64,000 nt of DNA from Elysia chlorotica (taxonomy: Eukaryota > Mollusca > Gastropoda > Plakobranchidae). Under the pieces are notes generated by a model. The model did not search any database, had not been told where the DNA came from, and was given only the letters and a program-made list of their open reading frames with translations. Location: NCBI GenBank assembly GCA_003991915.1, contig RQTK01000179.1, forward strand, positions 482,957-546,956. The letters run 5' to 3'. Every line of letters begins with the position of its first letter. Position 1 is the stretch's first letter. Below, one piece after another: positions 1-11,500 of the stretch. Made by a program: the position numbers and the translations under genes.

Positions 1-83
1 AGGTATGTGTTCTTTTTTTTTTACCATCAAAACATAATTTCTACAATTCGACTTTTTTTTTTTTTTAATCACAATGGTTGAAA

Positions 84-217
84 TTCCTTTCAATTTTTGT
101 AAATGCTATTAAAACCTCTGAATTAATTGAGTAATCTTTAAGTTTTTGGGTTCCTTTCAATTTTTGTAAATGCTATTAAAACCTCTGAATTAATTGAGTA
201 ATCTTTAAGTTTTTGGG
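84..217. repeat. 67-bp perfect tandem duplication
   Basis: Two identical 67-bp units (84-150 and 151-217), each starting TTCCTTTCAATTTTTG and ending AGTTTTTGGG, lie head to tail. They sit in the AT-rich sequence upstream of the first visible exon of the SAM-domain gene, presumably in an intron. Apart from this duplication I see nothing coding in 1-936. Confidence 0.9.
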
Positions 218-936
218 TTCCATGAGAGTAGCTTGTAAAGGTCATGATAATGATGGTTAGATATTTATTATATTGTTTACAGGTGATCACAATATAGGAG
301 AAAGCTACTTAAGAAAACTTTTTTAGAAATGGATATTTTGCCTTTGAAGTGACTGCTCAAATACATGTTAAAAAAGGAATGGCTTATTTGTATGGGAGGG
401 TGAATTTTTACTTTTTATCTCTTTTACCTTGTGATAATATGAAATGTTCATTAGTTTGGAACATGCCGGGAATGGCTATTATAAGAGAGCTTTTCTCATA
501 AAACTATTTAACCCGTAATTTTAAAAGGCCTATCGTTTGTTCTTTAACGTATGTAAAGAATTAAGCCATTTATCTGATGGCAATGGAAAAAAAAATAAAC
601 AGACATTTGTGTAAAAAAAAGATAGATTCGTCATAATATGGTTGCCACTTAGGATTGGGCCAAGTGTTGCAGCAATATTTTTGGACTGTTACTAATTGCA
701 GAAGACTTGTTCTCTCTTGTTATTGAGTATATAGATGCTTCATTTCTGAATTTCTATTTAAAAAAATGTGCTCAATTTTTACTGTGATGGTAAAAAATAT
801 GTTTTGTGATTCATTAACGTATGTATATTAATGATTAATAGTTTATATATTTGCCACCAAAAATTTAAAGCTATTTTGTATGTACTTAAGTAGAATATAA
901 CATTTTTACAAACTTCATTTTGCATCTATATCATAG

Positions 937-1862
937 TCTGAAAAACCCTGTTGCCAAAAAAAAGAGGGGAAGGCCCAAAAAGGTGAAAGATGAGGTGGGA
1001 TCAGAAAACACTTCAGACAGCCTGCACACCTTTCCTATCGCAAATGATGTGGATGAAGATAGTCGCAGCTCATCTCCTACTTACAATGATGTTACTGGCT
1101 GGACTTCACAACAAGTGGCCGATTACTTCAAAGAAAAAGGCTTTATTGAGGAGGCTCAGAGCATGTTAGATCATGTAAGTATCCCTTTCTTGATATCAAA
1201 CAACTAAAAACAAGTTGTATGTGCAGAAACTGTATTGTTCTATTTCTCATGGATTAACTTTAAACCGAACCACAAAAAAATAACTCGTGAATGAAAGGAA
1301 ATCAAAAGTAGTGTTAAAATATTTTTGCAGTGCATGTTTTTACCAGTTTGAACTACCTTAAAGCAGCGTGCACTTTCTCTCCCTCAACACAATGATATCA
1401 GTGGAAAGTTTATGCAATATATCCATTCATATTAATGAAAAATATAATGCAGTAATCTTGTGATTTTATTGCTTCTTTAATTGTTATTTAAAATCAACCA
1501 ATTAAAAGCGCTAGTAACAGGAAATGTTTTGCTTACCCTATAGTGAAATTGAACTGAACTTATTCTTCATCACAAGAATTTGAGTGTTATGGATGTTGTG
1601 TACTATTTGAACCCTGGTGTAGTTGCCAAATAAGAATATGCTTTCTGGTTTGTTTGTTTTTTCTCATTAGGATATTGATGGACCAGCCTTGGGTCTGCTG
1701 AGGCGCTCTGATATTGTTGGTCCACCATTAGGAGGAATTCTGCAAGTCAAAAAATTGGGAACAGCCTTGAAGCTGTTCCGTGACATCCGGGACTTATTGT
1801 ATCAAGGACATTCCAGTAACTATGTTGATCCATATGAAGAGAGACCATTTTTGCGATCTTGA
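937..1862 (+). CDS. SAM-domain protein with AT-hook-like motif, last two exons
   Basis: Two exons carry the 3' end of a gene that starts left of the window. Exon A is 937-1174 (acceptor TATCATAG, donor GTAAGT) and exon B is 1671-1862 (acceptor TCTCATTAG, ending in TGA). The junction is in phase 0 and the joined frame is open. Exon A encodes a basic KKKRGRPKK stretch, which resembles an AT-hook or nuclear localisation signal, then a Ser/Asp-rich linker, then the start of a sterile alpha motif (WTSQQVADYFKEKGF). Exon B completes the SAM domain (DIDGPALGLLRRSDIVG...LGTALKLF) and adds a tail of about 15 residues ending FLRS. SAM domains mediate protein-protein oligomerisation; with an AT-hook this suggests a chromatin-associated role (inference). 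SAMD1, SAMD13 and L3MBTL-type SAM domains are possible relatives. I cannot assign an orthologue from the C-terminus alone. Confidence 0.85.
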
Positions 1863-2032
1863 TAGAACTTTGTGAATGTTGTCTTATGGGCCAATTCAAT
1901 GACTGTTAGTGAATGATTTGCTTAAAAGTTGTGGTGTGCTATTTATTGGAAAACTGACACAAGATGGATAAAAGGTTTTTTTCTCAAATGGCTGCTTCTG
2001 CTTAATGTTAGGATTAAGAAAGTGTAAATGGT

Positions 2033-2038
2033 AATAAA
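2033..2038 (+). terminator. AATAAA polyadenylation signal of the SAM-domain gene
   Basis: A canonical AATAAA lies about 170 bp after the TGA of the SAM-domain gene, in an AT-rich 3' UTR. No later exon for this gene is visible. Confidence 0.6.
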
Positions 2039-3436
2039 GGATAAATATTCAAATGCTATTTAGCTTTTAAGTAGGACAAACTGCCACTTTTCTGGCCTCT
2101 GGAGATTTTTGTAACTGGCTCATTAATGGTTCCTGCTTGTATCTTGAAGTTGATAAAAGATGTAAAGATGATAAATTATTAAATGTGTCTGTTTTAAACT
2201 AAGATAGGGTATTAAAAGATCTTTTGTTTTTTCTACAAAAGTTTCATGTTTTGATGAGGTGGGGGGGGGGGGGGGTGCTTTTCCTTTCTTGTCACAGCTT
2301 GTATATGTGTCAGTATCAATGGCTTGTTCCATTTCCTTTGAGGTGACCACTGAAAACTATCTGAACATATTGAATTTTGCCAGAATGTGGTTTCCGTTTG
2401 TAGGCGTCACTTTTTGCTGTTAAATAGGAGTTTAGTTACAGTACAAAAAAGTTATTAAAAATTATTAAATTAACATTTTTAATATTGGAAGCAGTTTGTG
2501 ATTGCTTATGATTATAGAGTGTGGGTCAAAGCTTTACTGAGTTCAAGTAACTCCAGTGTATACTCCATGCTCTCTTATGTAACACTAGCTGGGATTATTA
2601 ATTTTAGACTTTTTTTTTTCTTTCAATATGGGAGTTAGGCAATTTGAATGGAAGATGACTTTTTTTCTGACTAACTTTTAAGTATATTGCCATTAGATGT
2701 ACCTATATTGCTATAACATTTTCTTTAAGATGAGTTGAAATTTGGTTTGTTTTTTTTTTTTATACTTAAACTTATATCTCAAGTTAGATATCTAGAGATC
2801 TAGTGTTTTTTTTTTTTTTTAGTCTGGATTTTTTTTTTAAGTTGTTAAAAGTTTTAATGACTCTCAGTGTCCTAATATTTAAGAGATTGCTATTAATGGT
2901 GACATCAAAATTAACTTTCTCCATATACAATTTATGTTAATCCAGTGCAACTGGAAGGTGATTTATCAAACTCCTATTTTTTCTATTGGACTATTCACCT
3001 TTTAACGTCTCATAAGTATCCCCAAGCCGCTAATACACTTGCAGATTAATCCTTACTTGCGGCTCTTTTTGGTAAAAATGTGGTAAATAGTGGCAATTAT
3101 GCTTCTGTCCATCCGTTAGACTGATTTACACTGTAAACCATTTTTGCTGTCGAGGGCCGACCCCTTCACTGTTCACAGCTCTTATTCTGGCAAGATTAGA
3201 CAATTTCATTTTTTGTATAGCTAGGCGGCACATTATTGCAAAGATGTTATTCGAAGTCACCATTAAATTGCAGATTGAAGACAGTCTACAAACAAGCCTA
3301 TCTGTCAAAGTGGAACTAGATTTAAGAGTCATTGGACCTGCATCTCTTGAAGTTCAATCTAGATCTAGACTGTAGATTTAGATTCTAGATCTTATTCTGT
3401 GATACAGTAAAAATCAGGATTTAGATAGTTGATCTT

Positions 3437-3515
3437 GAGGGGTGAACTGGCTCGGGTGGCAAAGTGCCTGGTTCCCTAATAGGTGCCTTGTTCGAAACCG
3501 AGGTCTGGGCAAATT
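3437..3515 (+). mobile_element. tRNA-like SINE head, degenerate
   Basis: The segment has the layout of a pol III promoter in a tRNA-derived SINE: an A-box-like CTGGCTCGGGTGGCAAAGTGC, then a B-box-like TTGTTCGAAACCG about 45 bp downstream, then GGTCTGGGC. The tRNA arms do not fold convincingly, so it is not called as a tRNA gene. A downstream TGGTTCAGTCAATGACAATGG resembles the GTCAGTGTC segment in other SINEs of this window, but the extent is uncertain. Confidence 0.45.
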
Positions 3516-4451
3516 TATTTGTTGGATTTTTTCTACTATTGGCTGGTTCAGTCAATGACAATGGTGTTATTGTTAGTTCCAATTGTTTTCAGAATGCTAG
3601 AAAGCTTAAATTTCCCTCATATCAATGCAGAATGTAAGAGGCTCTCTTGTCAACAGTCTTGAAAATATTAATTTTTTAGTTAACACAAAGCCTGGATGTT
3701 GTTGGTGTTGTGTTTCTGAAACTGAAATGAAAACCAGCACAAAATATATTAAAAAGAGGGTGGAAAAACGCCTTTATTAAATAACACTTGTCCATGATGT
3801 TTTTAAAGTTATGGTTAAGCTTGTGTTTGTCAATATTGATACCTTAACCTAATAAGCCTGGCCATCGATTAGGTTTGCACTGACTAATTGCGCTGACAAT
3901 CTGTATTTGCTTTCTCGAAAGTTGGCAGCTATGCTTTGTGACTGTCTTCTTTTAAATTTTTATTAGCTTAACACCTAACAAAGATTCAATATCAGAAAAT
4001 TTGTAGTATTGATGCTAGATTATTATAGGCTTGCAATAAAGATCTTAAGATTTCAGAATATGCGACACCAGTTTTGCTCGGAAGTTAGACAGTTCATGTT
4101 CTCTCTCTTTTTTTTTCTTCTAATTGTTATTATGCTTTATGATGAAGGAAGGTAAGGATGTTCTCTTGTTTTGCCAAGAGTACATTCCTCAGAGTTCATC
4201 TTTGTTCATGTTGTAAATTATGCCTGGAGTACAGTGAAAAACGCCATATTGATTGTTGTCTCACAATAACAATGTGTAATGTTCTGCATTCTTCAAAATA
4301 ATATAAAACTTCACCTTTCAAGTTGAAGCCATTATTATTGATACTTTGATTATTGGTTCTTTTAAATATTCACCTCCAAATTGATTTTTATCATCTCTTT
4401 AAATAGTTCTAGGGTATGTGCGCTACTGCTTCTTTTCATAGGTTAGGTTTT

Positions 4452-4533
4452 GTATTATGAGTAGATCTGATATTTCTGTAGACAGAAGGTTAAGTATTAT
4501 GAGTAGATCTGATATTTCTGTAGACAGAGAAGG
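4452..4533. repeat. 42-bp imperfect tandem duplication
   Basis: The unit starting GTATTATGAGTAGATCTGAT occurs at 4452 and again at 4494, with a small GA insertion near the end of the second copy. Confidence 0.8.
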
Positions 4534-5265
4534 TTACTTCTAATGTTCATTATAAATATCTAGCTGTCCTTTGTGGGGTGGTCATTTAATTGATGTTAAA
4601 ACTTACATTATGATGGAGGCTGTGAGAAGGATACAATTAATGTGTATTCTTTCTGTATTTTGAAATATAACTAGGTATTAAATTCTAGGTAAACTTCTTT
4701 ATTGCATGAGTGCGTTTTATTGTACCTTTGCCCCTTGTTTATAGCAAAAATCAGCTTGTATTAGTCATATCCAGAAATATATGAAGTAATATGGGTGCAA
4801 GAATTTGATAAATGCTAATAATTTTTACGAATATTTCCATGTATTTTACTTTTATGTCAGAAATTAATAGAAGTATAAAATAAATTGTAAAATGATTTTT
4901 CTTGTAAAATATTGCTATTTATTTTAAAAAATGATAAAAATGGTGATGTATGAAGGAAATTCATGAACATATTTATGTAAATGTATATATTTTTTAAATC
5001 CAAAATAATAAATATCTTGAAAGAAATTACAAGTTTGTGGTTGTTTTAATTTGCAGATAGGTGCATTTTTTTTTGTTTAAGGGGGGGGGGGGGGGCATAA
5101 TAATTTCACTTATTTCCACCGAAGTATTAAAGCGCATTACATTATTGAAGATAAAAGCATATAAAAACGTACATCTTAAACATAAATTATACACAATGCA
5201 ATAGACGTGATAGTTGGAATACAAACCAGCATTGAAAAAAATAATAATAATAATACCTAATGCGA

Positions 5266-5622
5266 TCATTGTGGTTGGGTAACAGATTCTAATTTTGACA
5301 AATATTTTTTTTTAAAGAAATGTTTTCTAAAAATGAACTCACTAGAGATTGATCTAATTGAAAGATGGTAGAGAGTTCCAAACAGTGGGACCCTCTTTGG
5401 AAAAGGATCGACCTCCATATGATACAAGATTGGTCCTAGTGGTGTGCAAAAGATTTTTGTTTTCAGATCGTAACTGACGTTCAAGGTTGAATGGGGAGAT
5501 AAGTTCTTGTAAATAGGAGGGTGAGTTGTTACTTTGCGCTTTATAACAAAGAAGAGCAATTTTATCAGAAACGGGTAGCCAATGAAGGGTTCTGAGCATA
5601 TGAGTAGAACTGGTTTTGTCAT
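5266..5622 (-). mobile_element. 3' fragment of a non-LTR retrotransposon (RT C-terminus)
   Basis: The minus strand encodes the typical C-terminal tail of CR1/L2/Jockey-like reverse transcriptases: LHWLPVSDKIALLCYK, then PSYLQELISPF, LRSENKNLL, and SYGGRSFSKEGPTVWNSLP. The frame breaks after that point and the last part continues in another frame, so it is a dead, 5'-truncated copy. No catalytic RT motif is present. Confidence 0.75.
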
Positions 5623-6529
5623 AGAAATCTAATCCTAGAACAAGGCATACAAATAATAGATTTTTTTTACTTAGCGTTACACATCTTTTTTTTTGTGGAA
5701 GTCATGAGCTCTGCTTGTTCAGGTTCTAGTTTGGCTCATCAAGGAATAGCGCCCCGGTGGGAGATTTTAAACTGTACAAACATTAAAGTCATTATAGGAT
5801 GGCATCAAGTATATAAACTTGAGATTGTTAACCATAATATAAACTTCATATATTTTTAGACATTTCTTTTTGAAGACATCTCACATCTTTTAACTAATAA
5901 AATGTTTGTGGTGACATTTCCTACTTTATAGAATTGGATTCTGCAACATAATTACATTAAAATGTATTAATGAATTTAAAACAATGTAATTCAATATCCA
6001 CAAAGAAAATCAGGCTTACAAGAAGTAGCACAGATCATGGGTTTTCAAAATGTTTTTATATCACAGGGTTAACATAAACAGCCGTGTTGAATCAACTTAT
6101 TTTTTATACAGTATACATTCATCAACCACAACTTTGATTAAGTTTGATCTATCTCAAATATTTTGTTAGGTTGAAAAATGTATCTTCCTGAGCATATTGA
6201 TAGACAGAGCAGAAAAATAAATGTGTTTATCGCAGTGCATTTATTTGCAATATTTTGTTTGGAGAAAAGACTTATAATATACATACAATGGAAGATGCAT
6301 TTGGTTGCCAAAACAATCTCACATGAGATCATTGTCAATCTAACCTTGAAACTTTACTTTTGCTTGAAAGGACTTATGGCAAATTTTTTTTTCAAGTTCA
6401 TTGTCAATGACTAAAATTGATTGCATTTAGTTAAATCACATAACCAGAAAGGTTAATGAATGACCCTTTTTTAGGCAATGTACAATGATAACAACAAAAA
6501 TTGGAAAATATTTACGAAACATAATTTGA

Positions 6530-6535
6530 TTTATT
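6530..6535 (-). terminator. Candidate AATAAA signal of the Ldh2-family gene
   Basis: On the minus strand AATAAA occurs about 90 bp beyond the TGA at 6622-6624. It is plausible as the polyadenylation signal, but the region is AT-rich, so chance occurrence is possible. Confidence 0.4.
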
Positions 6536-6621
6536 AATGAATGGTAAATATTACACATCTCATAATGACTCGTCACACTTGCAAGTGCCTGTTTAATGAA
6601 GTATATTGCCTAATAGGATGT

Positions 6622-8473
6622 TCATGACTTCTTTTCCTCTCCAATAAGTTTTACTGGTTCAATGTTTAATTTCTTGGCCAAATCACTCTGGAAAGATATA
6701 AAAAAGGCTAGTCTCATTAAGAGTTCAGACACATGAAGAGTGCATTTTAGATTTTATTTCTTATGCAAAATCATGCAAAAATTAGGAGACAAGTTTATGT
6801 CAATGCTGATCAAAGGTGACTTAGAAAATTCAGTAAACGATATAGCCTTGCAAAATGGGCTTGTAACAGGAAATAATTATTCTGACAGGAATTGAGGGGC
6901 GCTGTGGTCCAGGGGTAGAACATCGGCTTCCGACGCAAAAGTTCCGAGTTCGAATCCTGGCTGTTGCGTTCCCTACTGGTTGGGTCTTGGGGCCCGTCCA
7001 CAATATAGCCTATATAGTGCTGCTGTTGGACGTTAAACCAACCCCAAAAAAAAAACTGACAGGAATTGAGGTGCCTTATTCATTATTTGAATGCAAACTC
7101 ACTTTTACAAAATCAAAACTTTTAATACAACATAGACAGAGTACTTTTTATTGCCCTTCTTTGTTTCAACAAAGCATTAACAAAGATAGTAAGAAACAAA
7201 AGTGATCACAACCTTTGAAATGTCATAATTTTAGACCTGTCTCATATAATTAATCCATATTAGGGTGTACTGGTTGTTAAATGTTAGCTTAGATGCAAAA
7301 AATTAAACAGATCCTACTTGGCTACGGTAATTGAATGGTTTAAGAAAAATACTTTATTGGTACTGTAGTTGTTTTTCTTTAATTACATGTATAGCTATAG
7401 TTAAAACATTTTAGTTCTAAGCCATAAAAATATTTAAAAAATAAACGTAAAAAAATTTACATGTACTTATGTTTCACTTTCTTCATAGCTTCAATCTGAA
7501 TCAGTCTCTCTACTAACATCATGTGATAATCATGCAAAATAGCATTGTAACTAGGTGTTTACTATAAAATATGCCTGTTCAGTCATGCCTTATCGAAGTG
7601 AATTTTAAGTTCACAGTAGCTACCATCTATGAGATTGCATGTAGATGTGAATTTTCCACAGACAAATTTTTCCAGTGCTGATTATAATTTGAGGTTAAGT
7701 TTTAGGCCTTCTCTTTTCATTTATCTTTTTTCAACAAACTTAATTTGTAAAATCCTTCCAAAACCAAAATAAAATAGTTATATACCAAGTTACCAAAGCC
7801 ACAGTTTGCATTTAACAAAAAATTTTTTTGAAGAAAGGGTTTTAAAAATGAAGATAATCTTTCTGACTTATTCGGTCTGCAAAAACCTAAAATATACTTA
7901 CGGCAAAACTGATTTGGTTGGGATGATATTCTATTCCTCCCAGTTTATCACACTTCTCCATGTGTAACTTCTCTGGATCTCCTGGGATCAAGACTTTATT
8001 CTGGCCCTCAGACTGGAAAAGAAAATTAAATTGTGTATTAATTATTAAGAAAAATGTCTAAACACAAAAAGATAATGTAAGGAAAAAAAAAATATATATA
8101 TATATATATACATACACACACACACAGTGGACCTCGGATATAGGGAAGAAAGTGGGCCAGCTCTAAAACTTCATTACGTCCGAGGTTTCGTTACAGGTAA
8201 GGTCTTAATAAACAAAACAAACTTGACTCTTTAGGAGTTTGATCTATAATGGTTTACAATTTTTTGCTGTCTTTCTCAATTATTGTCCGTGTTTAATGAA
8301 AAAAAATTAGCGTTAATCTTGAGTTTGAATGAATATCTTCAAAAGGAGCTGATGCTGCTCGAGCATGCAGGACTGTTACTAGGCTCGACACACAGCACAA
8401 GAACTAGATCCAAAGATCAAATATATTTTATAATCTTAGTTAGGTCTTCTCCCAGTCCTGCATGCTCGAGCAG

Positions 8474-8571
<98 letters not shown>

Positions 8572-11500
8572 TTCTTTCTCTCTCTCGGATTCTTTCTCTC
8601 TCTCGGATTCTTTCTCTCTCTCGGATTCTTTCTCTCTTCCTCTCTATGAATCTGCACCTTCTCTTCAAGACATTTTTGTGGTTTTCCCCATCTTCTACTG
8701 TTCTAGTTCCAAACATTCTCACTCAAGTGCCTATTTGAGATTTAATTTGTACGTCGTTTTGTTCATTTTCATTGTTAAAAGAAACTATTTTCAATGCCCA
8801 CAATTCCTTGTGCTGTGTGTCGAGTCTAGTAATCTAAAACTGAATTCTATCATTTCTACTTTTCATTGCTAAATCAAATGAATTGTATGCAGTTACGTTG
8901 AGAGAGATTGAGGGAGACAGACAGACACTGAGATAGAGAAAGAGAGACAGGCGCACATGGCTATACCGGGCTGCACAATGAAACCTGGGAGAATGGCTTG
9001 TTATGGCCTGCCAGACAGCATTGGAGACAGAGTTCAAACAATGATTTTACACATCTCTCCCTTAGACACCTGTGCCGGCTAGCTCCGTCTCTTCGTGCAA
9101 GCTCACCTACTGCAGGGAATGGTTGCATGAAACATTAATCGGCTGATCTCTCAGTACACACACATATACATCAGTACCTAGTCAATTTTTGCATGTCGAG
9201 CCTGCTTGTTTATGATCTCTACAAATTGGACACGAACCTTAGCCTACCTGTACACGTGTGTGCTACATGCAAGTTTTTCATAGCTCTGTATTCTCTGAAA
9301 TTCTGGAAATCTCAACCACTACTCCAGCCCCATACTTCGTCATGTTCAAGGTTTTCGTTAAATCACTTCGTTAGGCCCAAGGTCCTTTCATAGGCTTTAT
9401 ATAAGGGGAAAACTGTCCCTACGATAGTCTTCGTTTCAGCCAAGGTTTCATTGAGTCCAATATTGCTATATGCGAGGTCCACTGTATATACATCCATATA
9501 AACTTCATTTCTCAATGCATTGTCTGATAGGGACATCTCTTAGTTTGAAATAAACACTTTAAGTTATGTCACAATGTTTACCAGGAATCTTTTTTAATTT
9601 GATACAAGTCAAAAAGGACAATAATAGTAAATAACTTATAATCATTCTTATTTTAAACTTCTAACGAGTGATGCAATGCCTTGCCAGTCATTGAATTAAA
9701 ATGCACATTATGAATAATATGTAAAAAAAAAAAATATAACATACTGGTTCCATTCCTTTTAGAGATGTAGACAATTCACTAAGTCTGTCACTGAACCCAG
9801 GAGCAAATGCTGACGTGTCAACCACTATGAAACATTGACCCTGTACGCAAAAGCACAACAAAAAAAAGCTGAATGAATGGTAAGAATGGGTTAATAAAAA
9901 CAAATACTGCCAGTTAAAAAATGTTATAGGCCTAAGTGTTTTGTCATTGTAATATGTTACAATTGGAGATAATTTTTAGTTCTACTTAAATATTTTTTAT
10001 GGTATATGTACTTTTCAGGTTTATGTATCTGAATGAGATGAATAAATGTACTAGATGGAATCTATTTTCTGTAAAGAAAATGTATGTTAATTAAAATAAA
10101 GATAAAGCCACCAACTTAGTCCGTTGCTTTTAATCTTTACTATGTTACTGCAATCTGATTATGATAAAAAGAATTAATAAAGTGAAAAAGAAAACATAAA
10201 CTTAATTTTTTTTTATAATTCAGACATGTAAACAGATTTAATTGGGCTTATATAAAAGACTACATGAACAAATCAAGTATATAAAAAAGATAATAATAAA
10301 ACATTTTAAAATTAGCTAGTATGATAACTCAAAAATAGAGGATACTTTAAACCTAAATGCAAATAAATTCTTTTTACCAAATTAGCCTCTGTATCAGTGC
10401 TTTTCCAATTTCTGATGTTTGGGCCAAAATTAGCACCAGACATGATTCCACAGAATATTTCTACCATCATGGCCAAACCATACCCTTTGTATCCACCTAA
10501 AAATCATTATATTTCATATAAAAAAGAGGATAATTTATTGCATAAAGATTTTACGAAAAACAACCAATAATTAAAAGATCAAAACTTCATGTTTAGAAAA
10601 TTTTAAAAATGTAATAAAAGCTTGACTTCTTAGTAAAGGAGGTGAGTAATGTATTTTTTTTTACTTCAGATCTTATAAATAAATTATTTGAGATCATATC
10701 TAATTTTTTTTTACATTAAGTTCATCAGAATAATATCCAACATAGTGAACTTCAAATTGTTGTTCATGCTATCTATTTTACTTTATAGCTTTATAGATTT
10801 TGAACATTATAAATGGACTAAAAAAATAGATAAGCAATAATAATGATGATGATGATAATAATAAAAAAGCACTACTGTCAATTTCTTTGACAAAATGAAC
10901 CATTTCCACGTATGCCTTGTCTTAAAATAAAATACTATTACTGTATTCCTTGGATTTGATACGCCATAAACACTCATAGGATTTGTATGGTTCGATAAAT
11001 TTTAAAACAGAATCTCTAGACCAGGATGCCATTTTAATTCGCCTCGACAGAATCATCGAATGATAGACTAGAGAGCTCTACACTTCTTTATGTCTGTATC
11101 ATGGAGCGATGGTAAGCAGCCTAGCAACTTTGAACAGGAAACTGCGCGAGACTTTGTTAATTTGAGGTCGCTGATTTCAAATATGCCCTTAGTTTTTTTC
11201 TACGATAAATATTAATAATTGTAGGTCCAGTTAAAAAATCCCCACTACCCCCCAGCACACCCATTTCCTGTGCCCACCGTCGGCCAAGAGCTGGCGAGAC
11301 CGATCCCGCCAGGTGTTCACGTGCAGCGGCTTGAGACTTGAAGCCTCAACACCAAACAGAGTCTGGTCTCCTACAAGTCAATCAAACTTGGCCTAAATCA
11401 CATGCACAAGTTTCCAGTATTACCACACACCTACAGGTAAACTTGGGCAAATGACATGTATCCAGTCAATTGCCCCAGTTCACTTGCAGGTATGTGGGGC

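Larger units (their letters stand above)
2040..6529. other. Intergenic region between convergent genes
   Basis: No gene is recognisable between the SAM-domain gene (+) and the 3' end of the Ldh2-family gene (-). The region holds poly-G runs near 2262 and 5081, a 42-bp tandem duplication near 4452, a tRNA-like SINE near 3437, and a retrotransposon fragment at 5266-5622, listed separately. The short open frames here have no recognisable domains. Confidence 0.6.
8125..9484. mobile_element. Putative non-autonomous DNA transposon with CAGTGGACCTCG termini
   Basis: The left end begins CAGTGGACCTCGGATATAG; the right end is the inverted CAGTGGACCTCGCATATAG, with one difference in 19. This resembles termini of pogo/Tc1-mariner-type elements, which is family knowledge, not proof. 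No transposase frame is visible in 1.36 kb. The interior holds a 25-bp perfect inverted repeat, a (TC)n tract and an 18-bp minisatellite. TA flanks are expected; TA follows the right end, but the left flank is CA microsatellite. It lies in the intron between the Ldh2-family exons at 9745-9840 and 7902-8012. Confidence 0.6.

Noticed and set aside
8283-8872. Open frames rich in Ser-Leu and Arg-Glu
   Set aside because: They are translations of the (TC)n tract and 18-bp minisatellite on both strands; there is no domain or splice support.
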